From Gramella sp. MAR_2010_147 (lineage in GTDB: Bacteria; Bacteroidota; Bacteroidia; Flavobacteriales; Flavobacteriaceae), in the NCBI RefSeq assembly GCF_900105135.1, contig NZ_LT629741.1, positions 124,001 through 188,000 on the forward strand: a DNA stretch of 64,000 bases, read 5' to 3'. How positions within the stretch are numbered: the stretch's first letter is position 1; each line of letters starts with the position of its first letter. The position numbers were made by a program, and so were the translations under genes. The notes under the pieces are model-generated. The model was not told the DNA's origin and did not search any database. It worked only from the letters and a program-made list of their open reading frames with translations. Positions 10,492-18,316 of this stretch are shown in pieces.

Positions 10492-10833
10492 ATGAGTAGT
10501 TATAATCTTGATGAAGTAAAAGAAATGGCAGGCGGGGATGATGAATTCATGCTTGTAGTGGTACAGACTTTCCTGGAAGAGATTCCTCCAGATGTGGCGT
10601 CTATGAGCGAAGCTGTAAATAATGATAACCCATCACTGGCTTACCAGTTTGCTCACAAAATGAAACCAAATCTTCAACTTTTTGGTTTGAATCTTATGGA
10701 ACAAATAAAGATCATTGAAGCCTGGTCTAAACAAGGCCAGCGAAAAGAGGAAGTTCCGGGGGCTGTTGAGACAATCGCTAAAAAAGTCGATGTCGCGGCT
10801 ATCGCCCTTAAACGCGATTTTGAGTTGGAATGA
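10492..10833 (+). CDS. Histidine phosphotransfer (Hpt) domain protein
   Basis: All-helical protein of 113 residues with the Hpt motif [11 protein letters not shown] (about residues 51-61), in which His is the likely phosphorylated residue. No kinase or receiver gene is adjacent, so it is an orphan Hpt. It lies 9 bases after the FAH gene and overlaps the cinA start by four bases (ATGA), so it is probably translationally coupled to cinA. Hpt proteins pass phosphate between receivers; the partners here are unknown. Confidence 0.85.
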   Translation: MSSYNLDEVKEMAGGDDEFMLVVVQTFLEEIPPDVASMSEAVNNDNPSLAYQFAHKMKPNLQLFGLNLMEQIKIIEAWSKQGQRKEEVPGAVETIAKKVDVAAIALKRDFELE

Positions 10834-12089
10834 GAGCTGAGATCATTACGATTGGGGATGAAATTCTCATCGGGCAGATTGTTGATACCAATTCAGCATA
10901 TATCTCTAAAGAACTCAATAAGATAGGCGTAAGCGTTCATCAGATAACGTCCATCCAGGATGAGCGAAACCATATACTTCAAGCTTTGAAAGAGGCTTCA
11001 GAAAGAGCTGACATAATCATTGTCACCGGTGGCCTTGGCCCAACTAAAGATGATATTACCAAGAAATGTCTTTGCGAATTTTTTAATGATGATCTTGTTC
11101 GCAATGATTCAGTTTTAAAGCATATAGAACAGCTTTTTGACAAATACGTAGATACCCCAATTTCAGATCTTAATCGCGATCAGGCAATGTTGCCTTCCAA
11201 ATCTATTGCGTTGCATAATGAATATGGAACGGCTGCGGGAATGTGGTTTGAAGAAAAAGAAAAGGTATACATATCTATGCCTGGTGTGCCCTACGAGATG
11301 CGTGGTATTATGGAGAATGAGATTATTCCCAGATTAATGAGTAATTATTCAAGACCTGTGATCCTGCACAAAACGGTAATCACCTATGGGATGGGGGAAA
11401 GTGCTATTGCTGAAAAAATAGAGACATGGGAAGAAAACCTTCCAGAAGATATTAAGCTTGCTTATTTGCCAGGCCTGGGTAAAGTTAGATTGCGATTAAC
11501 TGCTAAAGGAAAAGACGAAAATCATTTAAGAGATCTTATAGATAGCCAGGTCACTGCACTTTATCAGTTTATTGGAGAGTTTATAAATGGTTATGAAGAT
11601 GATGATCCCATTGAAGTGGTGATAGGCCGAATGCTTGTGGAGAACAACTGGAGTTTATCTACTGCTGAAAGTTGTACAGGAGGTCGTCTTGCTTCTAAAT
11701 TTACCAGGGCACCAGGATCTTCGGCATCATTTAAAGGTAGTGTGGTTTGTTATGCTACCCAGTCAAAGATCGATCTTTTGGAAGTTCCGGAAGAATTGAT
11801 AGAAAAGCATTCAGTAGTAAGTGCTGAAGTGGTGAAAGCTATGGCTTTGGGATCAAGAAAAAAATTTCAGACTGAATTTGCTATTGCTACTACCGGTAAT
11901 GCCGGCCCTTCAAAAGGCGATAGTGATGAAGATCTGGGTACTGTTTTTATTGGAATAGCGACACCCGAAGGAGTGGAGGCTTACCGATACAATTTTGGAA
12001 ATCATCGGGAGAAAGTGATTGGGAAATCGGTGAATAAGGCAATGGAATTACTTCAGCAAAGTATTATAAAATTCAGTAAGAATATTTGA
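10830..12089 (+). CDS. cinA: CinA, competence/damage-inducible family protein
   Basis: The N-terminal MoCF/COG1058 domain (about 1-170, with [15 protein letters not shown] and [11 protein letters not shown]) is followed by a middle domain and a C-terminal CinA amidase domain (about 255-419, with [15 protein letters not shown] and [11 protein letters not shown]). In characterised bacteria the C-terminal domain is a nicotinamide-nucleotide (NMN) amidohydrolase and the N-terminal domain an ADP-ribose pyrophosphatase, both in NAD salvage. The length of 419 residues is normal. It is the last gene of the exonuclease operon. Confidence 0.94.
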   Translation: MRAEIITIGDEILIGQIVDTNSAYISKELNKIGVSVHQITSIQDERNHILQALKEASERADIIIVTGGLGPTKDDITKKCLCEFFNDDLVRNDSVLKHIEQLFDKYVDTPISDLNRDQAMLPSKSIALHNEYGTAAGMWFEEKEKVYISMPGVPYEMRGIMENEIIPRLMSNYSRPVILHKTVITYGMGESAIAEKIETWEENLPEDIKLAYLPGLGKVRLRLTAKGKDENHLRDLIDSQVTALYQFIGEFINGYEDDDPIEVVIGRMLVENNWSLSTAESCTGGRLASKFTRAPGSSASFKGSVVCYATQSKIDLLEVPEELIEKHSVVSAEVVKAMALGSRKKFQTEFAIATTGNAGPSKGDSDEDLGTVFIGIATPEGVEAYRYNFGNHREKVIGKSVNKAMELLQQSIIKFSKNI

Positions 12090-12136
12090 TTATCAATTCA
12101 TTGATGAAATGAATTCTATTATTTGGTGAGTTTCTC

Positions 12137-12168
12137 TTGATTTATATCTATTAAAAATCTTATTTTTG
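12137..12168 (+). promoter_or_regulatory. Upstream promoter (P1) of the rpmB region
   Basis: TTG (12137-12139), 21 bases, then TATTTTTG (12161-12168), a full match to the Bacteroidota -33/-7 pattern. Transcription would begin near 12173, about 145 bases before rpmB. Confidence 0.65.
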
Positions 12169-12171
12169 CAG

Positions 12172-12249
12172 ACGTGAAAGCCCTGAGACAGGAGCGAAAC
12201 GATGATTCATGCTAATTATTTCAAGTCTAAAATATTTTTTTTGAATTAG
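12172..12249 (+). ncRNA. Candidate structured leader or small RNA with a 15-codon ORF
   Basis: The segment after P1 begins with a small hairpin (GCCCTG, loop AGA, CAGGaGC, 12179-12194). It contains AGGAG spaced 7 bases before an ATG at 12202, which opens a 15-codon ORF ending in TAG at 12247-12249. An 8-T run sits at 12235-12242. A good Shine-Dalgarno sequence is unusual here. It could be a leader peptide, a regulatory leader of rpmB or chance. I do not recognise a known riboswitch. Confidence 0.25.
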
Positions 12250-12280
12250 TTGCCTGTTAGGTAAAAAAATCGTTAATTTG
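12250..12280 (+). promoter_or_regulatory. Proximal promoter (P2) of rpmB
   Basis: TTG (12250-12252), 20 bases, then TTAATTTG (12273-12280), one mismatch to TAnnTTTG. It would leave a leader of about 30 bases. Confidence 0.5.
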
Positions 12281-12316
12281 CAGCCTGTTTTGAAATAACG
12301 AGAAAAGTATAGAGCA

Positions 12317-12556
12317 ATGTCAAGAGTTTGTGAACTTACCGGGAAAAGAGCAATGGTTGGGAATAATGTTTCTCACGCCATGAATAAAACCAAACGTAAA
12401 TTTAACGCCAATCTAGTTAAAAAACGTTTTTTTCTTCCTGAAGAAGACAGATGGGTAACACTTAAAGTGTGTACGTCTGCATTAAAAGATATCAATAAAA
12501 AAGGCATTTCTGCCGTAATTAAGGAAGCTAAAGCAAAAGGATTTCTTCAGAAATAA
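12317..12556 (+). CDS. rpmB: 50S ribosomal protein bL28
   Basis: The 79-residue basic protein carries the L28 signature: start [21 protein letters not shown], continued by the NKTKR segment and a C-terminal [12 protein letters not shown]. It is the zinc-free form, since the usual four cysteines are not present. It heads the rpmB-rpmG-DUF4295 unit, a gene order conserved in Bacteroidota. Two tandem promoters lie upstream. Confidence 0.97.
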   Translation: MSRVCELTGKRAMVGNNVSHAMNKTKRKFNANLVKKRFFLPEEDRWVTLKVCTSALKDINKKGISAVIKEAKAKGFLQK

Positions 12557-12581
12557 TCCTAGCACCTAAAAATATTTCACA

Positions 12582-12764
12582 ATGGCAAAGAAAGGTAACA
12601 GAGTTCAGGTAATCCTAGAGTGTACAGAGCATAAGACTTCTGGACAACCAGGTACTTCAAGATATATTACTACAAAAAATAAGAAGAATACACCGGATAG
12701 AATCGAGTTGAAGAAATTCAACCCAATTCTTAAGAAAATGACGGTTCATAAAGAAATTAAATAA
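12582..12764 (+). CDS. rpmG: 50S ribosomal protein bL33
   Basis: The 60-residue ribosomal protein matches bL33 ([18 protein letters not shown], then [17 protein letters not shown]). Only one cysteine is present, so it is the zinc-independent version. It sits 25 bases after rpmB and 7 bases before the DUF4295 gene, consistent with one transcript. Confidence 0.97.
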   Translation: MAKKGNRVQVILECTEHKTSGQPGTSRYITTKNKKNTPDRIELKKFNPILKKMTVHKEIK

Positions 12765-12771
12765 GTAAGTC

Positions 12772-12921
12772 ATGGCAAAGAAATCAGTAGCATCTATTCA
12801 AACAGGATCTAAAAGATTAACCAAAGCGATAAAAATGGTTAAATCTGAGAAAACTGGCGCCTACACTTTTGTAGAACAAATCATGGCTCCGGAAGACGTA
12901 AACGACTTCTTGAAGAAGTAA
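12772..12921 (+). CDS. DUF4295 family small basic protein
   Basis: A 49-residue lysine-rich protein starting MAKKSVASIQTG and ending NDFLKK. It matches DUF4295, a family confined to Bacteroidota and regularly encoded directly after rpmG. Its position suggests a ribosome-associated protein, but no function is established. It is followed 35 bases later by a strong terminator that closes the ribosomal unit. Confidence 0.92.
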   Translation: MAKKSVASIQTGSKRLTKAIKMVKSEKTGAYTFVEQIMAPEDVNDFLKK

Positions 12922-12956
12922 GAATCGTTCACAAACGATTTTAAATAATCTTAAAA

Positions 12957-12988
12957 AGCCGTCCTGGATTTCATCTGGACGGCTTTTT
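12957..12988 (+). terminator. Rho-independent terminator of the ribosomal unit
   Basis: AGCCGTCC / GGACGGCT stem (12957-12964 and 12977-12984), 12-base loop and T-run. Confidence 0.85.
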
Positions 12989-13018
12989 CTTTTTATGTAT
13001 ATTTATTGCCGCATTATA

Positions 13019-13034
13019 GAAGGTTTGAACCTTC
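13019..13034. repeat. Perfect palindrome upstream of ftsY
   Basis: GAAGGTT-TG-AACCTTC, 7-bp arms with a 2-base centre, ends 27 bases before the ftsY start. The tiny centre makes a protein-binding site more likely than an RNA hairpin. Its role is unknown. Confidence 0.4.
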
Positions 13035-13061
13035 CTTTGTTTTTAAACCAGCCAAACCAAA

Positions 13062-14015
13062 ATGAGTTTATTTAAAAAGATATTTAATAAAGAGAAAAAA
13101 GAAAATCTGGATAAGGGATTGGAAAAATCTAAAACCAATTTCTTTGATAAGATGAGTAAGGCTGTGGCCGGAAAATCTAAAGTAGATGAAGAAGTTCTTG
13201 ATGATCTGGAAGATGTGCTTGTGAGCAGTGATGTGGGGGTTGCTACCACTGTGAAGATCATTAATAGAATTGAAGAAAGGGTAGCAAGAGATAAATATCT
13301 TGGTACCGATGAACTGAATAAAATACTTCGCGAGGAGATCGCCGCATTACTTTCGGAAACTAATACCGGAGAGGATTCAGAAATATCTGTTCCTGAAAAT
13401 AAGAAACCATATGTTATTATGGTGGTTGGAGTAAATGGTGTTGGAAAAACAACAACTATTGGTAAGCTAGCACATCAATTTAAAAGTAAAGGTCAGAAAG
13501 TGGTTCTTGGAGCTGCAGATACTTTTAGAGCCGCGGCTATAGATCAGCTTCAAATTTGGGCAGATCGAACCGATGTTCCTATCATTAAACAGAAGATGGG
13601 TAGCGATCCTGCTTCTGTGGCTTTTGATACTGTGCAGAGTGCCGTAAAAATGGATGCTGATGTGGTTTTGATTGATACCGCTGGAAGACTTCACAACAAG
13701 GTAAACCTGATGAATGAGCTTACCAAAGTAAAAAGAGTGATGCAGAAAACTATTCCCGATGCGCCACATGAGGTCTTGTTGGTGCTGGATGGTTCTACCG
13801 GTCAGAATGCTTTTGAACAGGCCAAACAATTCACTGCGGCTACAGAAGTGACTTCTCTGGCTGTTACAAAACTGGACGGTACTGCTAAAGGTGGTGTAGT
13901 GATTGGCATTAGCGATCAATTTAAGATCCCTGTTAAGTATATTGGTGTTGGAGAAGGAATTGAGGATCTACAGGTATTTAATAAATATGAATTTGTAGAC
14001 TCTTTCTTTAAATAA
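13062..14015 (+). CDS. ftsY: Signal recognition particle receptor FtsY
   Basis: SRP receptor GTPase that docks ribosome-nascent chain complexes at the membrane. The acidic A domain is reduced to about 30 lysine-rich residues, as is common in Bacteroidota. The N domain runs to about 105 and the G domain follows, with G1 GVNGVGKT (123-130), DTFRAAA, DTAGR, TKLDGTAKGG and the final GVGEGIEDL. Length 317. It is transcribed separately from the ribosomal genes, with a terminator between them. Confidence 0.97.
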   Translation: MSLFKKIFNKEKKENLDKGLEKSKTNFFDKMSKAVAGKSKVDEEVLDDLEDVLVSSDVGVATTVKIINRIEERVARDKYLGTDELNKILREEIAALLSETNTGEDSEISVPENKKPYVIMVVGVNGVGKTTTIGKLAHQFKSKGQKVVLGAADTFRAAAIDQLQIWADRTDVPIIKQKMGSDPASVAFDTVQSAVKMDADVVLIDTAGRLHNKVNLMNELTKVKRVMQKTIPDAPHEVLLVLDGSTGQNAFEQAKQFTAATEVTSLAVTKLDGTAKGGVVIGISDQFKIPVKYIGVGEGIEDLQVFNKYEFVDSFFK

Positions 14016-14071
14016 ATTAAGTCTATAACGTAATTTCAAAATTGTTTTTCTTTGAATAAATTTTCTTCCTT

Positions 14072-15706
14072 ATGAAAAAACTTTTACTTCTTCTTACCGC
14101 TGTTGCTATTATCAGTTGTAAAAATGACAACACTGAAAAAGACTCTGAAAACTTGCAGGTTAAATCTGATTCAACTAACGTTGAAGAGATAGAATATCGT
14201 CAGGTAGATTCCAGGATCATCGATAACGATAGTCTCTGGAAACCATTTGAAGCAGATCTTTCAGAGTTTTCTACGGAAGTTTATGAAGAAGTGAAGGCAT
14301 TGGTTTTTGAAAAAACGATTCCTGAAATTCAAAAATCTATAAATGAAGAAAAGCTTACCTATGAAGAAGTGGCTTTATTCTATTTAACAAGAATAAAAGA
14401 ATACGATCGTGATAATGAATTTTCTTTGAATTCTGTGATCTCTTTAAATCCTAACTTAATAAGAGAAGCCAGGGAAAGAGATCAACAAAAAAGCGATGCT
14501 GCAAATCGTCATCCAATTTTTGGAATTCCCGTACTGTTAAAAGATAATATCAATACAACTTCGATGCCTACTACGGCAGGCTCTTTTGCACTTCAAAATA
14601 ACCAGACCCAGGATGCTTTTATCGTAAAACAATTAAAGAATAATGGCGCTTTGATTCTAGGAAAAGCCAACTTAAGTGAATGGGCTAATTTCTTTTGTGA
14701 AGGCTGTCCTAATGGTTTTTCTACCGTTGGTGGCCAGACGCTGAATCCTTATGGGAGAAAAGTGCATGATACAGGGGGTTCCAGTTCTGGTAGCGGAGTA
14801 GCGGTAGCCGCAAATCTTGCTCCGATTGCAGTAGGATCTGAAACTTCAGGTTCCATCCTGTCTCCAGCAAGTTCAAATTCGGTGGTGGGATTAAAGCCAA
14901 CGATCGGGGTTTTAAGCAGAGGCGGAATTGTCCCAATTTCGAGCACGCTGGACACTCCGGGACCCATAACAAAAAATGTGATAGATAACGCTATTTTAAT
15001 GGATGCCATGAAGGGCGTCGATAATGCAGATCCAGCTTCCAAAACTGCAGGAAGTCAAAATAAAATTTTTTATTCTAACCTTGAAGAAGGCGATCTTAAA
15101 GGAAAGCGTCTGGGTGCGATCAAAGCTTTAATGGAAGATTCTCTTTATGTGAGAGCGATTAACGACCTTAAGAATGCCGGTGCAGAGATTGTTGAATTCG
15201 AAGCTGAAGATATAAACCTCCCAAACTTTCGGAGGCTTTTAAATATTGATATGAAAAAGGATCTTCCGGCTTATTTAAAGGATTATGGCGGGGAAGTGGA
15301 TTATAAAAATGTACAGGATGTAATTGCTTATAACAATGAGGATTCTTTGAATAGGGCACCTTATGGTCAGGCATTATTTTTAGGGATTGTAAAAGATTCA
15401 GCTTCAGAAAAGGAATTTTCAGCAATTAAGGATACACTGAAAACCAACGGAACCCGTTTTTTTGAAAAACCAATGAAAGAACATAATCTGGATGCAGTTT
15501 TGTCTATCAATAATTTTCATGCGGGGTATGCTGCCGTAGCTAAATATCCGGCGATCACAATTCCTATGGGATATACTTCTGAAAATAAACCTATGGGATT
15601 AACCATGATAGGAAAACCATTTTCTGAAGAACAATTACTTCAATATGCCTATATTTTTGAAAAAGCTACCAAGAGAAGAAAAACCCCTTCGGCATATAAT
15701 GAGTAG
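14072..15706 (+). CDS. Amidase signature family lipoprotein
   Basis: A lipoprotein signal (MKKLLLLL...IISC, Cys16) places the enzyme in the periplasm or on a membrane surface. The amidase-signature core follows, with the catalytic Lys in [12 protein letters not shown], the cis-Ser in GGSSSGSG and the nucleophile Ser in GSETSGSI. The canonical form of the last motif is DTGGSI, so the oxyanion loop differs slightly. The 544-residue length fits secreted bacterial amidases or peptide amidases, not the GatA subunit. The substrate is unknown. Its last 8 bases overlap the next gene. Confidence 0.9.
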   Translation: MKKLLLLLTAVAIISCKNDNTEKDSENLQVKSDSTNVEEIEYRQVDSRIIDNDSLWKPFEADLSEFSTEVYEEVKALVFEKTIPEIQKSINEEKLTYEEVALFYLTRIKEYDRDNEFSLNSVISLNPNLIREARERDQQKSDAANRHPIFGIPVLLKDNINTTSMPTTAGSFALQNNQTQDAFIVKQLKNNGALILGKANLSEWANFFCEGCPNGFSTVGGQTLNPYGRKVHDTGGSSSGSGVAVAANLAPIAVGSETSGSILSPASSNSVVGLKPTIGVLSRGGIVPISSTLDTPGPITKNVIDNAILMDAMKGVDNADPASKTAGSQNKIFYSNLEEGDLKGKRLGAIKALMEDSLYVRAINDLKNAGAEIVEFEAEDINLPNFRRLLNIDMKKDLPAYLKDYGGEVDYKNVQDVIAYNNEDSLNRAPYGQALFLGIVKDSASEKEFSAIKDTLKTNGTRFFEKPMKEHNLDAVLSINNFHAGYAAVAKYPAITIPMGYTSENKPMGLTMIGKPFSEEQLLQYAYIFEKATKRRKTPSAYNE

Positions 15707-15983
15707 TAATTCTCAAAGATATCTCGTTCTAATCTCGAAGATCATATTCTTTTACAGTGTTTTTTATGTGATCATGAAGATAATTGCTGTCTTTACCGGG
15801 GCATGGGCAATACCAAATCTCATTCTTTCTATCCCATACCTGGGATTTGCCATTGTTGGAGCATTGATGGTAAAGCGAAATTCTTACCATTGGGCGTATG
15901 TAATCCCCGGGGCTATTCTAATAAGTATCGTGAGATATTATGAAAAAGAATGGATGCTTCAGCTTCACGAATATTTCTCTTAA
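15699..15983 (+). CDS. Small two-helix membrane protein
   Basis: ATG at 15699 lies inside the last codons of the amidase gene and gives 94 residues ([14 protein letters not shown]...). A longer in-frame reading from 15645 would overlap the amidase by 62 bases and is less likely. Two or three hydrophobic segments are visible (about 7-30, 35-50 and 60-75). I do not recognise the family. The overlap suggests coupled translation with the amidase lipoprotein. Confidence 0.6.
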   Translation: MSSNSQRYLVLISKIIFFYSVFYVIMKIIAVFTGAWAIPNLILSIPYLGFAIVGALMVKRNSYHWAYVIPGAILISIVRYYEKEWMLQLHEYFS

Positions 15984-16027
15984 AATCTTCAATGTAAAGA
16001 CTTTCAGGTATATCTAATTTTAGATTG

Positions 16028-16035
16028 TATCTTTG
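16028..16035 (+). promoter_or_regulatory. Predicted -7 element of rimO
   Basis: TATCTTTG is an exact TAnnTTTG match, 54 bases before the rimO ATG. A TTTC at 16002-16005 is a weak -33 candidate. Confidence 0.55.
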
Positions 16036-16089
16036 CACCCGCTTTGATTTTTTCATCGGAAGAGATTCGAGCTAAAAAGGAATAAGTTT

Positions 16090-17442
16090 ATGAGGACGAA
16101 GTCACTAAAGAAGAACAGGATCAATGTGGTAACCCTTGGTTGTAGCAAGAATGTTTATGACTCTGAGGTTTTGATGGGACAGCTGAAGGCGAATGATAAA
16201 GACGTGGTACATGAAGAAGACGGGAATATTGTAGTGATAAACACCTGTGGGTTTATTGATAATGCTAAAGAACAGTCTGTAAATACCATTCTAGAATTCG
16301 TTGAGAAAAAGCAGCAGGGTGATGTAGATAAGGTCTTTGTGACCGGTTGTTTAAGTGAACGCTATAAACCAGATCTCCAAAATGAAATTCCAGATGTAGA
16401 CCAGTATTTTGGAACTACAGAACTTCCCTGCCTTTTGAAAGCGCTCGAAGCCGATTATAAACATGAATTGATCGGAGAACGCTTAACTACCACTCCAAAA
16501 AATTACGCATATTTAAAGATTGCTGAAGGCTGTGATCGTCCATGTTCTTTTTGCGCCATCCCATTAATGCGTGGCGGACATAAATCTACACCTATTGAAA
16601 ATCTTGTTACCGAAGCTAAGAAGCTTGCGGCAAACGGCGTAAAAGAATTGATATTGATCGCACAGGATCTTACTTATTATGGTCTTGATCTTTATAAAAA
16701 ACGAAATCTGGCCGAGTTGCTTGAAAATCTGGTTAAGGTTGAAGGTATTGAGTGGATACGTTTGCATTATGCTTTTCCAACAGGATTTCCAATGGATGTT
16801 TTGGAGGTGATGAAACGGGAGCCAAAAGTTTGTAATTATCTGGACATTCCACTTCAGCATATTTCAGATGATCTTCTAAAGTCGATGCGCAGAGGAACCA
16901 CTCATGAAAAAACAACTAAACTCCTGAAAGAATTCAGGAAAACAGTGCCGGAAATGGCAATAAGGACCACCCTTATTGTGGGTTATCCTGGGGAAACAGA
17001 AGAGCATTTTCAGGAATTGAAAGAATGGGTAAAAGAGATGCGTTTTGAGCGTCTTGGTTGTTTTACCTATTCTCATGAAGAAAACACACATGCATATAAT
17101 CTGGAGGATGATGTTCCGCAGGAAATAAAGCAGGAGCGCGCTAACGAGATCATGGAAATTCAATCACAGATCTCCTGGGAGCTTAATCAGCAGAAAATTG
17201 GTGAGATCTTCAAGGTGGTGATAGATAGAAAAGAAGGAAACTATTTTATTGGTCGTACAGAATTTGATTCACCAGATGTAGATAATGAGGTATTAATTGA
17301 CGCCACTTCGGTATACCTTAAAACAGGTGATTACTACGAGGTGAAGATCACCGATGCTGCAGATTTTGACCTTTATGGGGAAGCTTTGAATGTGACTGCT
17401 GAAAAACCTAAACGAAAAGAAATAAAGGTTAGAACTGAATAA
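16090..17442 (+). CDS. rimO: Ribosomal protein uS12 methylthiotransferase RimO
   Basis: Radical-SAM enzyme that adds a methylthio group to an aspartate of ribosomal protein S12. The N-terminal UPF0004 domain holds the auxiliary cluster cysteines Cys18, Cys53 and Cys87. The radical-SAM domain has Cys148, Cys152 and Cys155 (EGCDRPCSFC). A C-terminal TRAM domain begins near residue 375. The 450-residue length and the LGCSKNVYDSEVL start favour RimO over MiaB. It is convergent with the next gene, with an 8-base gap. Confidence 0.95.
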   Translation: MRTKSLKKNRINVVTLGCSKNVYDSEVLMGQLKANDKDVVHEEDGNIVVINTCGFIDNAKEQSVNTILEFVEKKQQGDVDKVFVTGCLSERYKPDLQNEIPDVDQYFGTTELPCLLKALEADYKHELIGERLTTTPKNYAYLKIAEGCDRPCSFCAIPLMRGGHKSTPIENLVTEAKKLAANGVKELILIAQDLTYYGLDLYKKRNLAELLENLVKVEGIEWIRLHYAFPTGFPMDVLEVMKREPKVCNYLDIPLQHISDDLLKSMRRGTTHEKTTKLLKEFRKTVPEMAIRTTLIVGYPGETEEHFQELKEWVKEMRFERLGCFTYSHEENTHAYNLEDDVPQEIKQERANEIMEIQSQISWELNQQKIGEIFKVVIDRKEGNYFIGRTEFDSPDVDNEVLIDATSVYLKTGDYYEVKITDAADFDLYGEALNVTAEKPKRKEIKVRTE

Positions 17443-17450
17443 ATTATCAT

Positions 17451-18137
17451 CTAATCCTTTCTTTTCTTTTTTCCTTTTCGGTAATCTATATAAACATAGA
17501 TGCCGTAAATCAGAATTCCGGCGCCTCCAATCCAGTAAAGCCCGTTTTTTAACTGATCTATATCCTGGCCAAAATAGGCAATGGCAAAAGAGAGCGGTAT
17601 AATCCCGGTTAAGGTAGCGAGAATAAATTTCTTGTAAGTCATACTCAACATGCCAGCCACAATGCTAATAGCATCATTGGAAAGGAAAGGAGAAATACGA
17701 AAAATAGCGATGGTCCAGAATCCATATTCTGAAACCCAGAATTCAACCTTTTTATTTTTTGATTTTCCCATGATTTCTTCCAGATGATCTTCTCCAAGCC
17801 ATTTTCCAATATAAAAAGCTATTGAAGAAGCACAGAAAACACCTACAATAGAGATCAAAGCGCCGCCCCAGAATCCATAAGCCAGTACCGCAACGATCAT
17901 GGGGAGCCATGATGGAAAAACCACCAGGAAAATTTGTAATATTATTACCAGTATGATAGCAATTGGTCCCCAGAACCCAAAACTTTTAAAATGATCCTGA
18001 ATCTTATTTTCGTCTTTACTCCATAAGATCTGCCAGGTATTATTAATGAACTCCTGAAATGGAGGATACAGAAAATATAAAAGTATTAAACCAGCGATAA
18101 TACTTCCGGTAATTATATAAGACAGCTTTTTAGACAA
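17451..18137 (-). CDS. TVP38/TMEM64 (VTT domain) membrane protein
   Basis: The 228-residue protein has about five hydrophobic segments and the VTT/SNARE-associated core, with a FWGGALISIVGV region and the GKWLGED and FRISPFLSND motifs in the right order. Bacterial members are DedA-related; recent work on the superfamily points to lipid scrambling or transport, but the role of this subgroup is unproven. The C-terminus is very basic (KGKKKRKD). No operon partner is apparent. Confidence 0.85.
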   Translation of the reverse strand: MSKKLSYIITGSIIAGLILLYFLYPPFQEFINNTWQILWSKDENKIQDHFKSFGFWGPIAIILVIILQIFLVVFPSWLPMIVAVLAYGFWGGALISIVGVFCASSIAFYIGKWLGEDHLEEIMGKSKNKKVEFWVSEYGFWTIAIFRISPFLSNDAISIVAGMLSMTYKKFILATLTGIIPLSFAIAYFGQDIDQLKNGLYWIGGAGILIYGIYVYIDYRKGKKKRKD

Positions 18138-18266
18138 ATTGGTGGTTTTTGATTATTCCGGAATGCATTACTAAATTTCAATATAAAACTAAGGTTATTC
18201 TTAACCAGGTTCATATCATGAAATTCTAGACAGTATTCATATTCAAATCTCGAACGAGAAGATATG

Positions 18267-18293
18267 AAAAAGGCGGGAATTGTGTTTCCCGCC
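18267..18293 (-). terminator. Terminator of the M14-M16 unit
   Basis: GGCGGGAA / TTCCCGCC stem (18272-18279 and 18286-18293) followed on the minus strand by TTTTT. Confidence 0.8.
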
Positions 18294-18316
18294 AACCTTA
18301 AAGCTTTTATAAAGTT

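Noticed and set aside
12182..12188. CTGAGA in the rpmB leader, like the core of a thiamine pyrophosphate riboswitch
   Set aside because: The second half of the THI box (CTGATnnnGGxTAAxxCxxGCG type) and paired stems are missing.
18113..18295. 60-codon minus-strand ORF after the VTT gene
   Set aside because: It lies over the start of the VTT gene in another frame, with no promoter, domain or conserved composition.
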